A program made the translations under genes and the position numbers. From NCBI GenBank assembly GCA_947303855.1, contig CAMYZO010000003.1:1-64000 (forward strand): DNA of 64,000 nt, written 5' to 3'. The DNA comes from an uncultured Prevotellaceae bacterium. Lineage in GTDB: Bacteria; Bacteroidota; Bacteroidia; Bacteroidales; Bacteroidaceae. The notes under the pieces are model-generated. The model saw nothing but the letters and a program-made list of their open reading frames with translations, was not told the DNA's origin and searched no databases. Shown here piece by piece: positions 9,263-18,691 of this stretch (positions are counted from its first letter, which is position 1; each line of letters starts with the position of its first letter).

Positions 9263-10102
9263 ATGGTGACGGCGTATCGGGAACTGTGGCGCCGACTGGC
9301 GGGACTGTATGACGAGGGCGAGGCAAAGGCCGTCGTCAGACTGCTGTTAGAGACGGCCTTTGGCATGACGTGGACGGATATAGCCTGCGGCGACTTCGAC
9401 CGTCTGACAGCAGAACAGCTGGCGGAACTGGAGCAGATGATGCTGAGGCTGCAGGCGGGCGAACCCGTCCAGTATGTCCTGGGCGTGGCCGAGTTCTGCG
9501 GCCGTCTGTTCCATGTGGCGCCGGGCGTGCTGATACCCAGGCCAGAGACCGAGGAGCTGTGCCGGTGGGTGATAGAGAGTAGGGGAGAGGGCCGCGGATG
9601 CCGTGTGCTCGACATTGGGACGGGCAGCGGCTGCATCGCCTGTACGCTGGCTGCCGCATGGCCTGAGGCCCGGGTGACGGCGTGGGATATCTCTGCCGAA
9701 GCACTCAGCATAGCCTGTACGAACGCCAAACGTACCGGTGTTAACGTGTCGTTTGAGCAGGTCGATGCGCTGTACGCCCCCCTCGGCTCACAATATGACA
9801 TCATCGTCAGCAACCCGCCCTATATCTGCGAACAGGAGAAGGCCGACATGGAAAGTCGCGTCACCGACCATGAGCCGGCGCTGGCCTTGTTTGTCCCCGA
9901 CGACGACCCGCTGCTGTTCTATAGGGCCATTGCCGACTACGCCCGCCGGGCCCTGCGGCCGGGCGGTGGTCTCTATTTCGAGATTAACCCCCTTTACTGT
10001 GAACCACTGGAACAGCTGCTTGCCGAACGAGGCTTCACGGCGGTAGAGAGCCGGTCCGACCAGTTTGGAAAGATACGTTTCACAAAAGCCATACAGCCAT
10101 GA
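9263..10102 (+). CDS. prmC: Peptide chain release factor N5-glutamine methyltransferase
   Basis: PGVLIPRPETEELCRWV, DIGTGSGCIA, SNPPYI motif. Confidence 0.95.
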   Translation: MVTAYRELWRRLAGLYDEGEAKAVVRLLLETAFGMTWTDIACGDFDRLTAEQLAELEQMMLRLQAGEPVQYVLGVAEFCGRLFHVAPGVLIPRPETEELCRWVIESRGEGRGCRVLDIGTGSGCIACTLAAAWPEARVTAWDISAEALSIACTNAKRTGVNVSFEQVDALYAPLGSQYDIIVSNPPYICEQEKADMESRVTDHEPALALFVPDDDPLLFYRAIADYARRALRPGGGLYFEINPLYCEPLEQLLAERGFTAVESRSDQFGKIRFTKAIQP

Positions 10103-10581
10103 AGGAAGTAACCGAACAGGACGCTTATCTGCAACTGGCCCAGCTCTGCGCCCGTAGCGAGCACTGTCAGCATGATTTGCTGGAGAAGATGCGGAAATGG
10201 GAGATGACCGACGAGGCGCAGGCCCGCGTCATGGAGCGTCTTGTCAACGAGCGCTATGTGGATGATGAGCGCTATGCCCGCGCCTTTGTCCTCGACAAGG
10301 TGCAGTACAATAAATGGGGTCGCCGCAAGGTGGAGCAGGCACTTTGGATGAAACATATCGATGATGACATACGCCAGCGGGCCCTTGACGCGGTGGACGT
10401 CAGTACCTATATTAATATACTGAAGCCCCTGCTGAAGCAGAAACGGCGCAGCACGAAGGCCGCCAGCGAATATGAACTGAACCAGAAGCTGGTGAGGTTT
10501 GCCCTCGGCCGTGGCTTTACGTTCGACATTATCCGCCAGTGTATAGACGGCGACGTTGACGAGATGGATGAGAAAGATTAG
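10099..10581 (+). CDS. recX: RecX-family regulatory protein
   Basis: LVNERYVDDERYARAFVLDKVQYNKWGRRKVEQALW; 4-bp overlap with prmC. Confidence 0.85.
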   Translation: MKEVTEQDAYLQLAQLCARSEHCQHDLLEKMRKWEMTDEAQARVMERLVNERYVDDERYARAFVLDKVQYNKWGRRKVEQALWMKHIDDDIRQRALDAVDVSTYINILKPLLKQKRRSTKAASEYELNQKLVRFALGRGFTFDIIRQCIDGDVDEMDEKD

Positions 10582-11266
10582 TTCCTGGCTGCGGTTGCTC
10601 GACCTGCTGGCACCGCGCCTCTGCGTCGCGTGTGGCCGGCGGCTGTCGCCCACGGAAGAGGTCGTCTGTGCGCCATGCAACCTGCACCTGCCGCGAACGG
10701 GCTTCCAGTATTGTGCCAGCGACAATGTGATGGCCCGCCTCTTCTGGGGCGTCATACCCGTGGAGCGGGCTGCCGCCTTCTTCTATTATGAGGCAGGGTC
10801 CAATACCAGCGACATACTCTACGACCTGAAGTACCACGACCACCCGGAGATTGGGGTGGAGATGGGACGTCTCATGGCACACGAGTTTGCCGGGACGGGC
10901 TTTTTCGACGGCATCGACCTGATGGTGCCAGTGCCGCTGGCACGTAAACGGCAGCGGCAGCGTGGCTATAATCAAAGCCGTTGCCTGGCTGAGGGTGTCA
11001 GTCAGGCAACGGGTATTACGGTCAACAGTCATGTTGTACGCCGCACAAGTTTTGTGAAGAGTCAGACGCAGATGCGGCGCCGGGAGCGTCAGGAGAATGT
11101 TGAGGGGGTCTTCGAACTGAAGGATCCCGCCAGCGTGAGTGGCAGGCACATCCTGCTGGTTGACGATGTCGTTACTACAGGTGCTACGATGACGGCCTGT
11201 GCGCTTGAACTGCTGAAGGCCGGAGGCGTCAGGCTGAGCCTGCTCGCACTGGGTTTTGCCAAATAG
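10568..11266 (+). CDS. ComF-family phosphoribosyltransferase-like protein
   Basis: CVACGRRLSP...C..C zinc motif, VPVPLARKRQRQRGYNQS, ILLVDDVVTTGATM PRTase motif. Confidence 0.9.
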   Translation: MRKISSWLRLLDLLAPRLCVACGRRLSPTEEVVCAPCNLHLPRTGFQYCASDNVMARLFWGVIPVERAAAFFYYEAGSNTSDILYDLKYHDHPEIGVEMGRLMAHEFAGTGFFDGIDLMVPVPLARKRQRQRGYNQSRCLAEGVSQATGITVNSHVVRRTSFVKSQTQMRRRERQENVEGVFELKDPASVSGRHILLVDDVVTTGATMTACALELLKAGGVRLSLLALGFAK

Positions 11267-11271
11267 CAGCC

Positions 11272-11997
11272 TTAGAAGCTGATGCGACGGCTAAGCATGA
11301 TGTAGCCTACACGGCGCTTCTGTACATCGCTGTTGAGCATGTTGTGCAGGGGCATTGAGAACTGCAGGGTTGTAGACGAATGGTCGCCTTTGTCGAAGAA
11401 GTTGAAGGCGAAGTCAAGACCCAGGCCTTCTTTCAGCTGCTTCTTGTCGGCACTCTTGCCGTTGTAGCGGCAGCCCGTCACGATATCATAGAACACGCCG
11501 GCCTCCAGCGAGCGTTGCTTGCTGCCCAGGACGATGCCGGCACGGGGCTGGAAGTAGAAACCGCGCAGGTTGTCGTCGGTAGCCTTGTAGACAATCTCCT
11601 GACTCTTGAAATAGGCACCGGCATAGAAACCTATGGGCGAGGGCTGCCATGAGGCGTCAATACCGATGGCGTAATCGCCCAGGTACTTGAAGGGGTTGCT
11701 GAAGGCGCGGTGGTAGGGACCATAGATGTTCAAGGGGTCGTCGAAGCCGCTTTTCTGCATACCGATGGGGAACACGATGTCGGCCATGGGCAAAATGCGA
11801 TCCATGGTCAGCGAATCATCGCTGTCTTCAAAGAGCATGTCGGTGATAACCACGTTGGCAACATCAACCAGGAGAGCTGAGAAATAGTTGGTAGTACGGA
11901 AGCGGGTGTTCAGCGACCAGTTGCTACGCTCGTCTTGAGCCGACACGTTGAGTGTCAGGGTGGTGGCCAGGAGGGCCAGTGCAATAAGTTTTTTCAT
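11272..11997 (-). CDS. Putative outer membrane / secreted protein of unknown function
   Basis: N-terminal signal peptide MKKLIALALLATTLTLNVSAQ and beta-rich sequence. Confidence 0.6.
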   Translation of the reverse strand: MKKLIALALLATTLTLNVSAQDERSNWSLNTRFRTTNYFSALLVDVANVVITDMLFEDSDDSLTMDRILPMADIVFPIGMQKSGFDDPLNIYGPYHRAFSNPFKYLGDYAIGIDASWQPSPIGFYAGAYFKSQEIVYKATDDNLRGFYFQPRAGIVLGSKQRSLEAGVFYDIVTGCRYNGKSADKKQLKEGLGLDFAFNFFDKGDHSSTTLQFSMPLHNMLNSDVQKRRVGYIMLSRRISF

Positions 11998-12119
11998 TTC
12001 TTCCTTTTCGTAAGTTCACAAATTTTGTGCAAAGTTAAGCATAAATATTGTAATGGTGGGTTCTTTTTACGAAAATTAACACGGCGGGCGCCTTTTGCCG
12101 ACGATTTGTGGGCTATTTT

Positions 12120-12150
12120 TTTGCCGTTCGCCCAATTATTCGTAAATTTG
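12120..12150 (+). promoter_or_regulatory. pyrE promoter: TTTG - 19 bp - TAAATTTG
   Basis: TTTG 12120-12123 and TAAATTTG 12143-12150 match the Bacteroidetes -33/-7 pattern. Confidence 0.65.
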
Positions 12151-12170
12151 CAGCGCAAAGCAAGTTTATT

Positions 12171-12806
12171 ATGGAAAGTATCAAGCATCAATTCGCCCGC
12201 AAGCTGATGGACATCAAGGCCATCAAGCTGCAACCCAGCGAACCCTTTACATGGGCCAGCGGCTGGAAGTCACCTATTTATACTGATAACCGCAAGACAC
12301 TGGCATTCCCCAGTGTACGCTCGTTTGTAAAGCTGGCCCTGTGCCACACCATCCTCGAGCAGTTCCCCGAGGCTGAGGCGGTGGCAGGTGTTGCCACGGG
12401 AGCCATTGCCCAGGGCGCACTGGTGGCCGACGAGCTGGGACTACCCTACTGCTACGTCCGTCCGAAGCCGAAGGACCACGGCATGGGCAATCAGGTGGAA
12501 GGCGAGATAGCCAAGGGCGCAAAGGTGGTGGTGGTCGAAGACCTTATCTCTACCGGCGGCTCCAGCCTGAAGGCTGTCGAGGCACTCCGCCAGTACGGTG
12601 TTGAGGTGATAGGCATGGTAGCCTCGTTCACCTACGGTTTCCCCGTGGCTGAGGAGGCCTTCAAGGCAGCCGGCGTTAGGCTGGTGACGCTGAGCAACTA
12701 CGACGCCGTCATCGAGGAGGCTGCCAAGACGGGTTATATCAAGGAGGACGAAAAGGCCGTGCTGGCCGAGTGGCGCAAGTCACCCTCAACATGGAAACAA
12801 GAATAA
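12171..12806 (+). CDS. pyrE: Orotate phosphoribosyltransferase
   Basis: FTWASGWKSPIYTDNRKTLAFP, VVVVEDLISTGGSSLKAVEAL. Confidence 0.95.
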   Translation: MESIKHQFARKLMDIKAIKLQPSEPFTWASGWKSPIYTDNRKTLAFPSVRSFVKLALCHTILEQFPEAEAVAGVATGAIAQGALVADELGLPYCYVRPKPKDHGMGNQVEGEIAKGAKVVVVEDLISTGGSSLKAVEALRQYGVEVIGMVASFTYGFPVAEEAFKAAGVRLVTLSNYDAVIEEAAKTGYIKEDEKAVLAEWRKSPSTWKQE

Positions 12807-12821
12807 GTGGGGGGCGCGAAT

Positions 12822-13253
12822 ATGGGACTATTTGACAATACAACAAAGTTTGAGAGTAGCGTGAAGCAGATTCCCTACTCGCAGGAGGCCGTCTATCGTA
12901 ACATCTGCGACCTGCGCAACCTGGAGAAGGTGCGCGACCGCGTGCCTGCCGACAAGGTGCAGGACTTTGCCTTCGACGAGGACACCGTGAGCCTGAACGT
13001 ACAGCCCGTGGGCGAACTCAAGTTGCGCATCATTGAGCGAGAGGAACCGAAGTGCGTGAAGTTTGAGACGGCACAGTCGCCAGTACCCTTCAACGTATGG
13101 ATACAGGTGTTGCCTGTCACCGAGACGACAAGCAAGATGAAGGTCACCGTCAAGGCCGAGCTGAACCCCTTCATCAAGGGCATGGTCAGCGGCCCGCTAC
13201 AGGATGGTGTGGAGAAGATTGCCGATGCACTGGCACAGATACCGTATGAATAA
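12822..13253 (+). CDS. SRPBCC-like (polyketide cyclase/START-type) protein
   Basis: Short protein with pattern YSQEAVYRNICDLRNLEKVRDRVP...VSLNVQPVGELKLRIIEREEPKCVKFE. Confidence 0.6.
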   Translation: MGLFDNTTKFESSVKQIPYSQEAVYRNICDLRNLEKVRDRVPADKVQDFAFDEDTVSLNVQPVGELKLRIIEREEPKCVKFETAQSPVPFNVWIQVLPVTETTSKMKVTVKAELNPFIKGMVSGPLQDGVEKIADALAQIPYE

Positions 13254-13269
13254 GCAGGGGATTTAGACT

Positions 13270-14610
13270 ATGAAACTTTGGGAGAAGAATTTTGAAATCA
13301 ATAAAGAGATAGAACGGTTCACCGTGGGCCGTGACCGTGAGATGGACCTCTACCTGGCCAAGTACGACGTGCTGGGCTCCATGGCCCACATCACCATGCT
13401 GGAGTCGATAGGACTGATTGGCAAGGATGAACTGCCCGTGCTGCTCCGCGAGCTGAAGAGCATCTACGAACTGGCCGAGCGTGGCGAGTTCCAGATAGAG
13501 GACGACGTGGAGGATGTACACTCGCAGGTAGAGATGCTGCTCACCCGCCGTCTGGGCGACATGGGCAAGAAGATTCATTCTGGCCGCTCGCGCAACGACC
13601 AGGTGCTGGTAGACCTGAAGCTGTTTACCCGCCGACAGCTGATGGATGTAGCCGCCGAGGTGAAGAACCTGTTCGACGAGTTGCTGCAGAAGTCGGAGCA
13701 ATACAAAGGCGTGCTCATGCCGGGCTACACCCATCTGCAGGTGGCCATGCCCTCAAGCTTCGGACTGTGGTTCGGTGCCTACGCCGAGAGCCTCTGCGAC
13801 GACATGCTCTTCCTGCAGGCCGCCTACCGCATGACCAACCGCAACCCGCTGGGCTCGGCTGCCGGCTATGGCAGCTCGTTCCCCCTGAACCGCCAGATGA
13901 CTACCGACCTGCTGGGCTTCGACACCATGGACTACAACGTCGTCTATGCCCAGATGGGACGTGGCAAGATGGAGCGTAACGTGGCCTTCGCCCTGGCCTC
14001 CATCGCCGGCACGCTGGCCAAGCTGGCCTTCGACGCCTGTCTGTTCAACTCCCAGAACTTCGCCTTCGTGAAGCTGCCCAAGGAGTGTACCACGGGCAGC
14101 AGCATCATGCCGCACAAGAAGAACCCTGACGTCTTTGAACTGATACGTGCCAAGTGCAACAAGCTGCAGGCGCTGCCCCAGCAGGTGACGCTCATCATGA
14201 ACAACCTGCCCGTGGGCTACTTCCGCGACCTGCAGATTATCAAGGAGGTGTTCCTGCCGGCCTTCGACGAGCTGAAGGACTGTCTGCAGATGGCCGCCTA
14301 CATTATTAATAAGATAGAGGTGAACGACCACATCCTGGACAACCCGATGTACGACCCGATGTTCTCTGTCGAGGAGGTGAACCGCCTGGCCGCTGAGGGC
14401 ATGCCCTTCCGCGATGCCTACAAGAAGGTGGGCCTGGATATCGAGGCCGGACAGTTCAAGCCCAACAAGGACATCCACCACACCCACGAGGGCTCCATTG
14501 GCAACCTGTGCAACGACCGCATCGGTGCGCTCATGAAGCAGGTGATGGACGGTTTCCACTTTGAGCGCGTGAACGAGGCAGAACAGAAACTGCTGGAACA
14601 GGCATTATAA
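13270..14610 (+). CDS. argH: Argininosuccinate lyase
   Basis: HSGRSRNDQVLVDLKLF, PGYTHLQVAMPSSFG, GSSIMPHKKNPDVFEL signature. Confidence 0.96.
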   Translation: MKLWEKNFEINKEIERFTVGRDREMDLYLAKYDVLGSMAHITMLESIGLIGKDELPVLLRELKSIYELAERGEFQIEDDVEDVHSQVEMLLTRRLGDMGKKIHSGRSRNDQVLVDLKLFTRRQLMDVAAEVKNLFDELLQKSEQYKGVLMPGYTHLQVAMPSSFGLWFGAYAESLCDDMLFLQAAYRMTNRNPLGSAAGYGSSFPLNRQMTTDLLGFDTMDYNVVYAQMGRGKMERNVAFALASIAGTLAKLAFDACLFNSQNFAFVKLPKECTTGSSIMPHKKNPDVFELIRAKCNKLQALPQQVTLIMNNLPVGYFRDLQIIKEVFLPAFDELKDCLQMAAYIINKIEVNDHILDNPMYDPMFSVEEVNRLAAEGMPFRDAYKKVGLDIEAGQFKPNKDIHHTHEGSIGNLCNDRIGALMKQVMDGFHFERVNEAEQKLLEQAL

Positions 14611-14621
14611 AGCATGTTCGT

Positions 14622-15188
14622 ATGTCTTTACGTAAAGTATGTTCGTATGTCGTGATTTCGGTGATGCTGTTGCTGTGTCAGGCCTGCAACGAGGAGAACA
14701 GCGTCTACCGCGACTATAAGTGCTACTTCGTCTTCGATATGTCCCTGCACCCCGCCCCCTGCCACCTGACATCGGCCATGGGCAATACCGGCCATTTCCT
14801 GATTGTCAAGGCCAAGCTGGCATCGGGCATCCGTCATATCGTCACCACCCGCAACTACGACCACGCCGAGGAGACCGTCAAGCTGTCGGCGGTGATAGAG
14901 AACCAGACCAGGTGCCTGTTGGGTGCCAATAACGCCATCATCATTGGACGGAGCAGCTATACCGGCCTGATCATGGCCTATGAGGGGCAGTGCGCTAACT
15001 GTTTGTCTGACTACGGCGGCACCAGCTACCCCCTGACATGGAGTGACAACGGTCAGCAACTGTATTGCAGCCACTGCAAGCGCAGCTACGATGTGAACAA
15101 CGGTACCGTGGCCTCGGGAGACCCCGGACGCCAGCTCTACACCTATAACGCCGCCTTCGACGGCACCCTTTTAAGGGCCTGGAACTAA
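14622..15188 (+). CDS. Putative lipoprotein with paired Cys motifs (Rieske-like fold suspected)
   Basis: Lipobox LLLCQAC; C-terminal QCANCLSDYGGTSYPL...LYCSHCKRSYDVNNG. Confidence 0.55.
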   Translation: MSLRKVCSYVVISVMLLLCQACNEENSVYRDYKCYFVFDMSLHPAPCHLTSAMGNTGHFLIVKAKLASGIRHIVTTRNYDHAEETVKLSAVIENQTRCLLGANNAIIIGRSSYTGLIMAYEGQCANCLSDYGGTSYPLTWSDNGQQLYCSHCKRSYDVNNGTVASGDPGRQLYTYNAAFDGTLLRAWN

Positions 15189-15214
15189 TTCAGTATCTTA
15201 AATTGTGTAAAAGT

Positions 15215-15246
15215 TTTGGCAGTTACATAAATAAACACTACCTTTG
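15215..15246 (+). promoter_or_regulatory. tRNA-Leu promoter: TTTG - 20 bp - TACCTTTG
   Basis: TTTG 15215-15218 and TACCTTTG 15239-15246, consensus spacing, directly upstream of the tRNA. Confidence 0.7.
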
Positions 15247-15271
15247 CAACGCTTTTTATAAAAGCTGGCAA

Positions 15272-15357
15272 GCCGCAATGGTGGAATTGGTAGACACGAG
15301 GGACTTAAAATCCCTTGGCCAGTGATGGCTGTGCGGGTTCGAGTCCCGCTCGCGGCA
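15272..15357 (+). tRNA. tRNA-Leu (anticodon TAA); CCA not encoded
   Basis: gccgcaatggtggaattggtagacacgagggacttaaaatccc...gcgggttcgagtcccgctcgcggca; anticodon stem aggga/tccct, loop cttaaaa, long variable arm, T-arm ggttcgagtcc. Confidence 0.95.
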
Positions 15358-15390
15358 CGAGAGAATTATTCTATAAAACGTTTTATAAAG

Positions 15391-17070
15391 ATGCCAAAAA
15401 ATTATTTTGTTCTTTTGTCGGGTGCAGCTCTTCTGCTTCTGACATCTTGTGGCGGCAAGTTAGGTCCTCTTTCTGCCGACAATTTTACCGTAACCCCCAA
15501 TCCCTTAGAGACACAGGTTGGTAAGGTGCCTGCAACCATTAACGGCACATTCCCTGAGAAGTACATGAAGAAGAAGGCAGTGGTGACCGTTACGCCAGAG
15601 TTGCGCTACGCCGACGGTCAGGTGGCCAAAGGACAGAGCACTACGTTCCAGGGCGAGAAGGTCTACGGTAACAACCAGACCATCCTCTACCGTACAGGTG
15701 GGCGCTATACCATGAAGACCTCGTTCGACTATCTGGACTGCAACAAGGCTGACATGTACCTGAAGTTCGTAGCCCGCGTAGGCACCAAGCCCATGTATGT
15801 GCCTGCCGTGAAGGTGGCTACAGGTGTGCTGGCCACTGGCGAGCTCTATAAGAAGACCCTCAAGTCGGCTCAGAGTGCCATTGCTCCCGATGCCTTCCAG
15901 CGTATCACCGCCCAGAAGCAGCAGGCCAGCGTCAACTTCCTCATCCAGCAGGCTACCCTGCGCCAGAGCGAGCTGAAGAACAACTCCGTGCAGGAGTTCG
16001 TCCGTCTGCTGGAGCAGATTAACAACGACCGTGAGGGTCTGAACCTGAAGGACGTCGAGGTGTCAGCCTATGCATCACCTGACGGTGGCTTCGACCTTAA
16101 CGACCGCCTGGCAGCACAACGCCAGCAGAACACACAGAAGTATGTGCAGCAGGAGCTGAAGAAGGCCAAGCTGGCCAACGCCGCCATTGATGCCAAATAT
16201 ACGGCTGAAGACTGGGATGGATTCCAGGAGCTGGTCAAGGCTTCCAATATCCAGGACAAGGACGTCATCCTGCGCGTACTCTCTATGTATAAGGATCCCC
16301 AGGAGCGTGAGCAGCAGATTAAGAATATCTCCAGTGCTTTCCGTGAACTGGCCGACGGCATCCTGCCCCAGCTGCGCCGTTCGCGCATGATCATCAACTA
16401 CGAGACCGTTGGTCGCAGCGACGAGCAGATTCTGCAGCAGCTGAAGGCCGACCCCGCTAAGCTGAGCGTCGAGGAACTGCTGTATGCCGCCACGCTGACT
16501 GACGATGTCGCCGCCAAGGAGGACATCTACAAGACCACTGCCCAGATTTATCCTAACGACGCACGTGCCCTGAACAACATCGCCGTTATGGAGTATGCCA
16601 AGGGTAACATGGACGCCGCCAAGAACTATATTGACCAGGCACAGAAGGTGAACAGCTCACTGCCTGAGGCTGCTGCCAACCTGGGTATGCTGGCACTGAC
16701 CAAGGGCGACATCCAGACTGCCGAGACCTATATCAGCAAGGCTACAGGTGCCAACGGACTGAACGAGGTGCTGGGTAACCTGAACCTGGCCAAGGGCAAC
16801 TATGCCCAGGCCGAGCAGGACTTCAACGACATCTACTCTAACAGCGCTGCCCTGGCTCAGATTCTGAACAAGAACTACGCATCGGCTGCCGTCACCCTTA
16901 AGTACGTGAAGAATCCTGATGCTACCACCGACTATCTGAAGGCTATCCTGTCGGCCCGCATGGGTAACAACACCGATGCCGCCGAAGCCCTGCGCTCAGC
17001 TATCCAGAAGGATGCTACCTACGCCAAGTACGCTGCCGGCGACCTGGAACTGCAGAAGGTGGCCAAGTAA
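15391..17070 (+). CDS. TPR-containing lipoprotein with an OmpA-like segment
   Basis: ATG at 15391 (MPKNYFVLLSGAALLLLTSCGG lipobox); VSAYASPDGGFDLNDRLAAQRQQNTQKYV; TPR-type C-terminus. Confidence 0.75.
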   Translation: MPKNYFVLLSGAALLLLTSCGGKLGPLSADNFTVTPNPLETQVGKVPATINGTFPEKYMKKKAVVTVTPELRYADGQVAKGQSTTFQGEKVYGNNQTILYRTGGRYTMKTSFDYLDCNKADMYLKFVARVGTKPMYVPAVKVATGVLATGELYKKTLKSAQSAIAPDAFQRITAQKQQASVNFLIQQATLRQSELKNNSVQEFVRLLEQINNDREGLNLKDVEVSAYASPDGGFDLNDRLAAQRQQNTQKYVQQELKKAKLANAAIDAKYTAEDWDGFQELVKASNIQDKDVILRVLSMYKDPQEREQQIKNISSAFRELADGILPQLRRSRMIINYETVGRSDEQILQQLKADPAKLSVEELLYAATLTDDVAAKEDIYKTTAQIYPNDARALNNIAVMEYAKGNMDAAKNYIDQAQKVNSSLPEAAANLGMLALTKGDIQTAETYISKATGANGLNEVLGNLNLAKGNYAQAEQDFNDIYSNSAALAQILNKNYASAAVTLKYVKNPDATTDYLKAILSARMGNNTDAAEALRSAIQKDATYAKYAAGDLELQKVAK

Positions 17071-17076
17071 TACTTG

Positions 17077-18078
17077 ATGAAGAAAGCATTTGCATTTGCA
17101 CTGACGCTCACCCTGATTGTAGCGGCTTGTTCACCCTCGGGCGGTACCTTCCGCCTGAAGGGAAGGTTCAAGAACTTCAATCAGGGTGAACTCTATGTCT
17201 ACACGCTGACGGGCAAGGCCAAGATTGACACCGTCAAGCTGATGGAGGGGCGCTTCACCTACGAGGTGCCCATCGAAGACACCATCGTCATGTCAATGGT
17301 GTTCCCCAATTACTCAGAGATACCTTTTGTGGCCATACCGGGCGCAACGGTCAAGATGGAGGGCGACGCATCACATCTGCGTGAGGTGAGCGTGAAAGGT
17401 ACTCCCGAGAACGATGAACTGACGCAGTTCCGTCTGCAGGTAAGCGACAAGACGCCCCCGGAGGCCACGAAGGATGCCGAGCAGTTTATCAAAGACCACC
17501 CCGCATCGCCGGCCTGTCTGTTTGTCCTGAACAAGTATTTCCTGTTGAGGGCCGATGCCGACTACAAGCACGTTGCCGGCTTGCTGAAAAGAATGCAGCA
17601 GGCAGCACCCGCCAACCGCAAACTGGCAGCGCTGTATAAGCAGGTGACCACCATGCGCAACACGCGTAAGGACGAACGTTTGCCACAATTTAAAACTGCC
17701 ACCATCAATGGCCAGACAGCCACCAACGCCAGCCTGAAAGGCGAACTGAACATTGTCAGCCTGTGGGCCGTCTGGAACTTTGAGTCGCAGACCATGCAGC
17801 GCCAGTTGCGCCGCATGAAAACCAAGTACGGCAAGCGCCTCCAACTGATGAGTGTCAGCATCGATGGTAACGTGGAGGAGTGCCGGCGTCAGGCTGAGCG
17901 CGACTCGCTGACATGGCCCGTCGTCTGCGACGGCAAGATGTGGTCAACACCCCTTGTCAACCAGCTCGGCCTCTTCACCATTCCGTCCGTCATCATGACC
18001 GATGCCAATGGCCGTATCATTGCCCGCCAGCTGACATCCAAGGAGCTGAAGGACGAGATAGAGAAGCGTCTGAAATAA
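17077..18078 (+). CDS. TlpA/thioredoxin-like lipoprotein with DUF4369-like N-terminus
   Basis: MKKAFAFALTLTLIVAACSPSGG; FRLKGRFKNFNQGELYVYT; C-terminal thioredoxin-like region LNIVSLWAVWNFESQTMQRQL...IPSVIMTDANGRI lacking the CxxC. Confidence 0.75.
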   Translation: MKKAFAFALTLTLIVAACSPSGGTFRLKGRFKNFNQGELYVYTLTGKAKIDTVKLMEGRFTYEVPIEDTIVMSMVFPNYSEIPFVAIPGATVKMEGDASHLREVSVKGTPENDELTQFRLQVSDKTPPEATKDAEQFIKDHPASPACLFVLNKYFLLRADADYKHVAGLLKRMQQAAPANRKLAALYKQVTTMRNTRKDERLPQFKTATINGQTATNASLKGELNIVSLWAVWNFESQTMQRQLRRMKTKYGKRLQLMSVSIDGNVEECRRQAERDSLTWPVVCDGKMWSTPLVNQLGLFTIPSVIMTDANGRIIARQLTSKELKDEIEKRLK

Positions 18079-18094
18079 TGCTGCTACACCCCAT

Positions 18095-18135
18095 AAAAGC
18101 ATCCAGCCGCTACAGTGGTGGCTGGATGCTTTTTT
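18095..18135. terminator. Strong stem-loop terminator downstream of the TlpA-like gene
   Basis: aaaagcatccagcc / ggctggatgcttttt. Confidence 0.85.
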
Positions 18136-18182
18136 GTTATAGAGATGTCGCGACGGAGACAGCAGAGCATACAGAAACACTT

Positions 18183-18626
18183 GTATAGGATTTTTCGTGA
18201 AAAAGGGTGACAGGGTGACAAAACGCCGATGTACAGGGCGTTTGCACCCTTTTCGGAGGGTGACAAGGGTGACAGAAGGGTGACAGGGACGACCTCCCCT
18301 AGCCCCTCCTGTAGGAGGGGGATGGCTGCCTCTCGGGAAAGACGTTGCCTATATGGCTACTCCGAAAGGTGCTATAACCTGCAAATTCTCGAGAGAATCT
18401 GCAGGCATAAAGCCACTTCGTACCGCTCCGGAGGCTTCTGACGGTCAAATTCTCTCGAGAATTTAGAAGCGTGGGAGACCCCCTCTATCTCCCCCTTAAG
18501 GGGGAGGACTGATATTACACTCCTGTCACCCTTCTGTCACCCTTGCCACCCTCCGAAAAGGGTGCAAACCCTTTGTAGCAGGCGGTTTTGTCACCCTGTC
18601 ACCCTTTTTTATGAAAAATCCTATAC
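18183..18626. repeat. About 444-bp element with about 105-bp imperfect inverted-repeat arms (MITE-like or long-palindrome repeat)
   Basis: Left arm 18183-18289 gtataggatttttcgtgaaaaagggtgacagggtgacaaaac...tgacagggtgaca; right arm 18521-18626 is its near reverse complement; inner pair aaattctcgagagaat / attctctcgagaattt. Confidence 0.85.
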
Positions 18627-18691
18627 GGCGTTTCTGATTACCCGAGTGCCCGATACTCACTGACGCCAACAATGCTGGTAATTTCGCATCG

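Noticed and set aside
15315-15524. ORF overlapping the tRNA-Leu 3' end and upstream extension of the TPR lipoprotein to 15322
   Set aside because: The tRNA is unambiguous; the lipoprotein start with a lipobox is at 15391.
18183-18626. Insertion sequence with transposase
   Set aside because: No transposase-like ORF between the arms; only a non-autonomous or structural repeat can be claimed.
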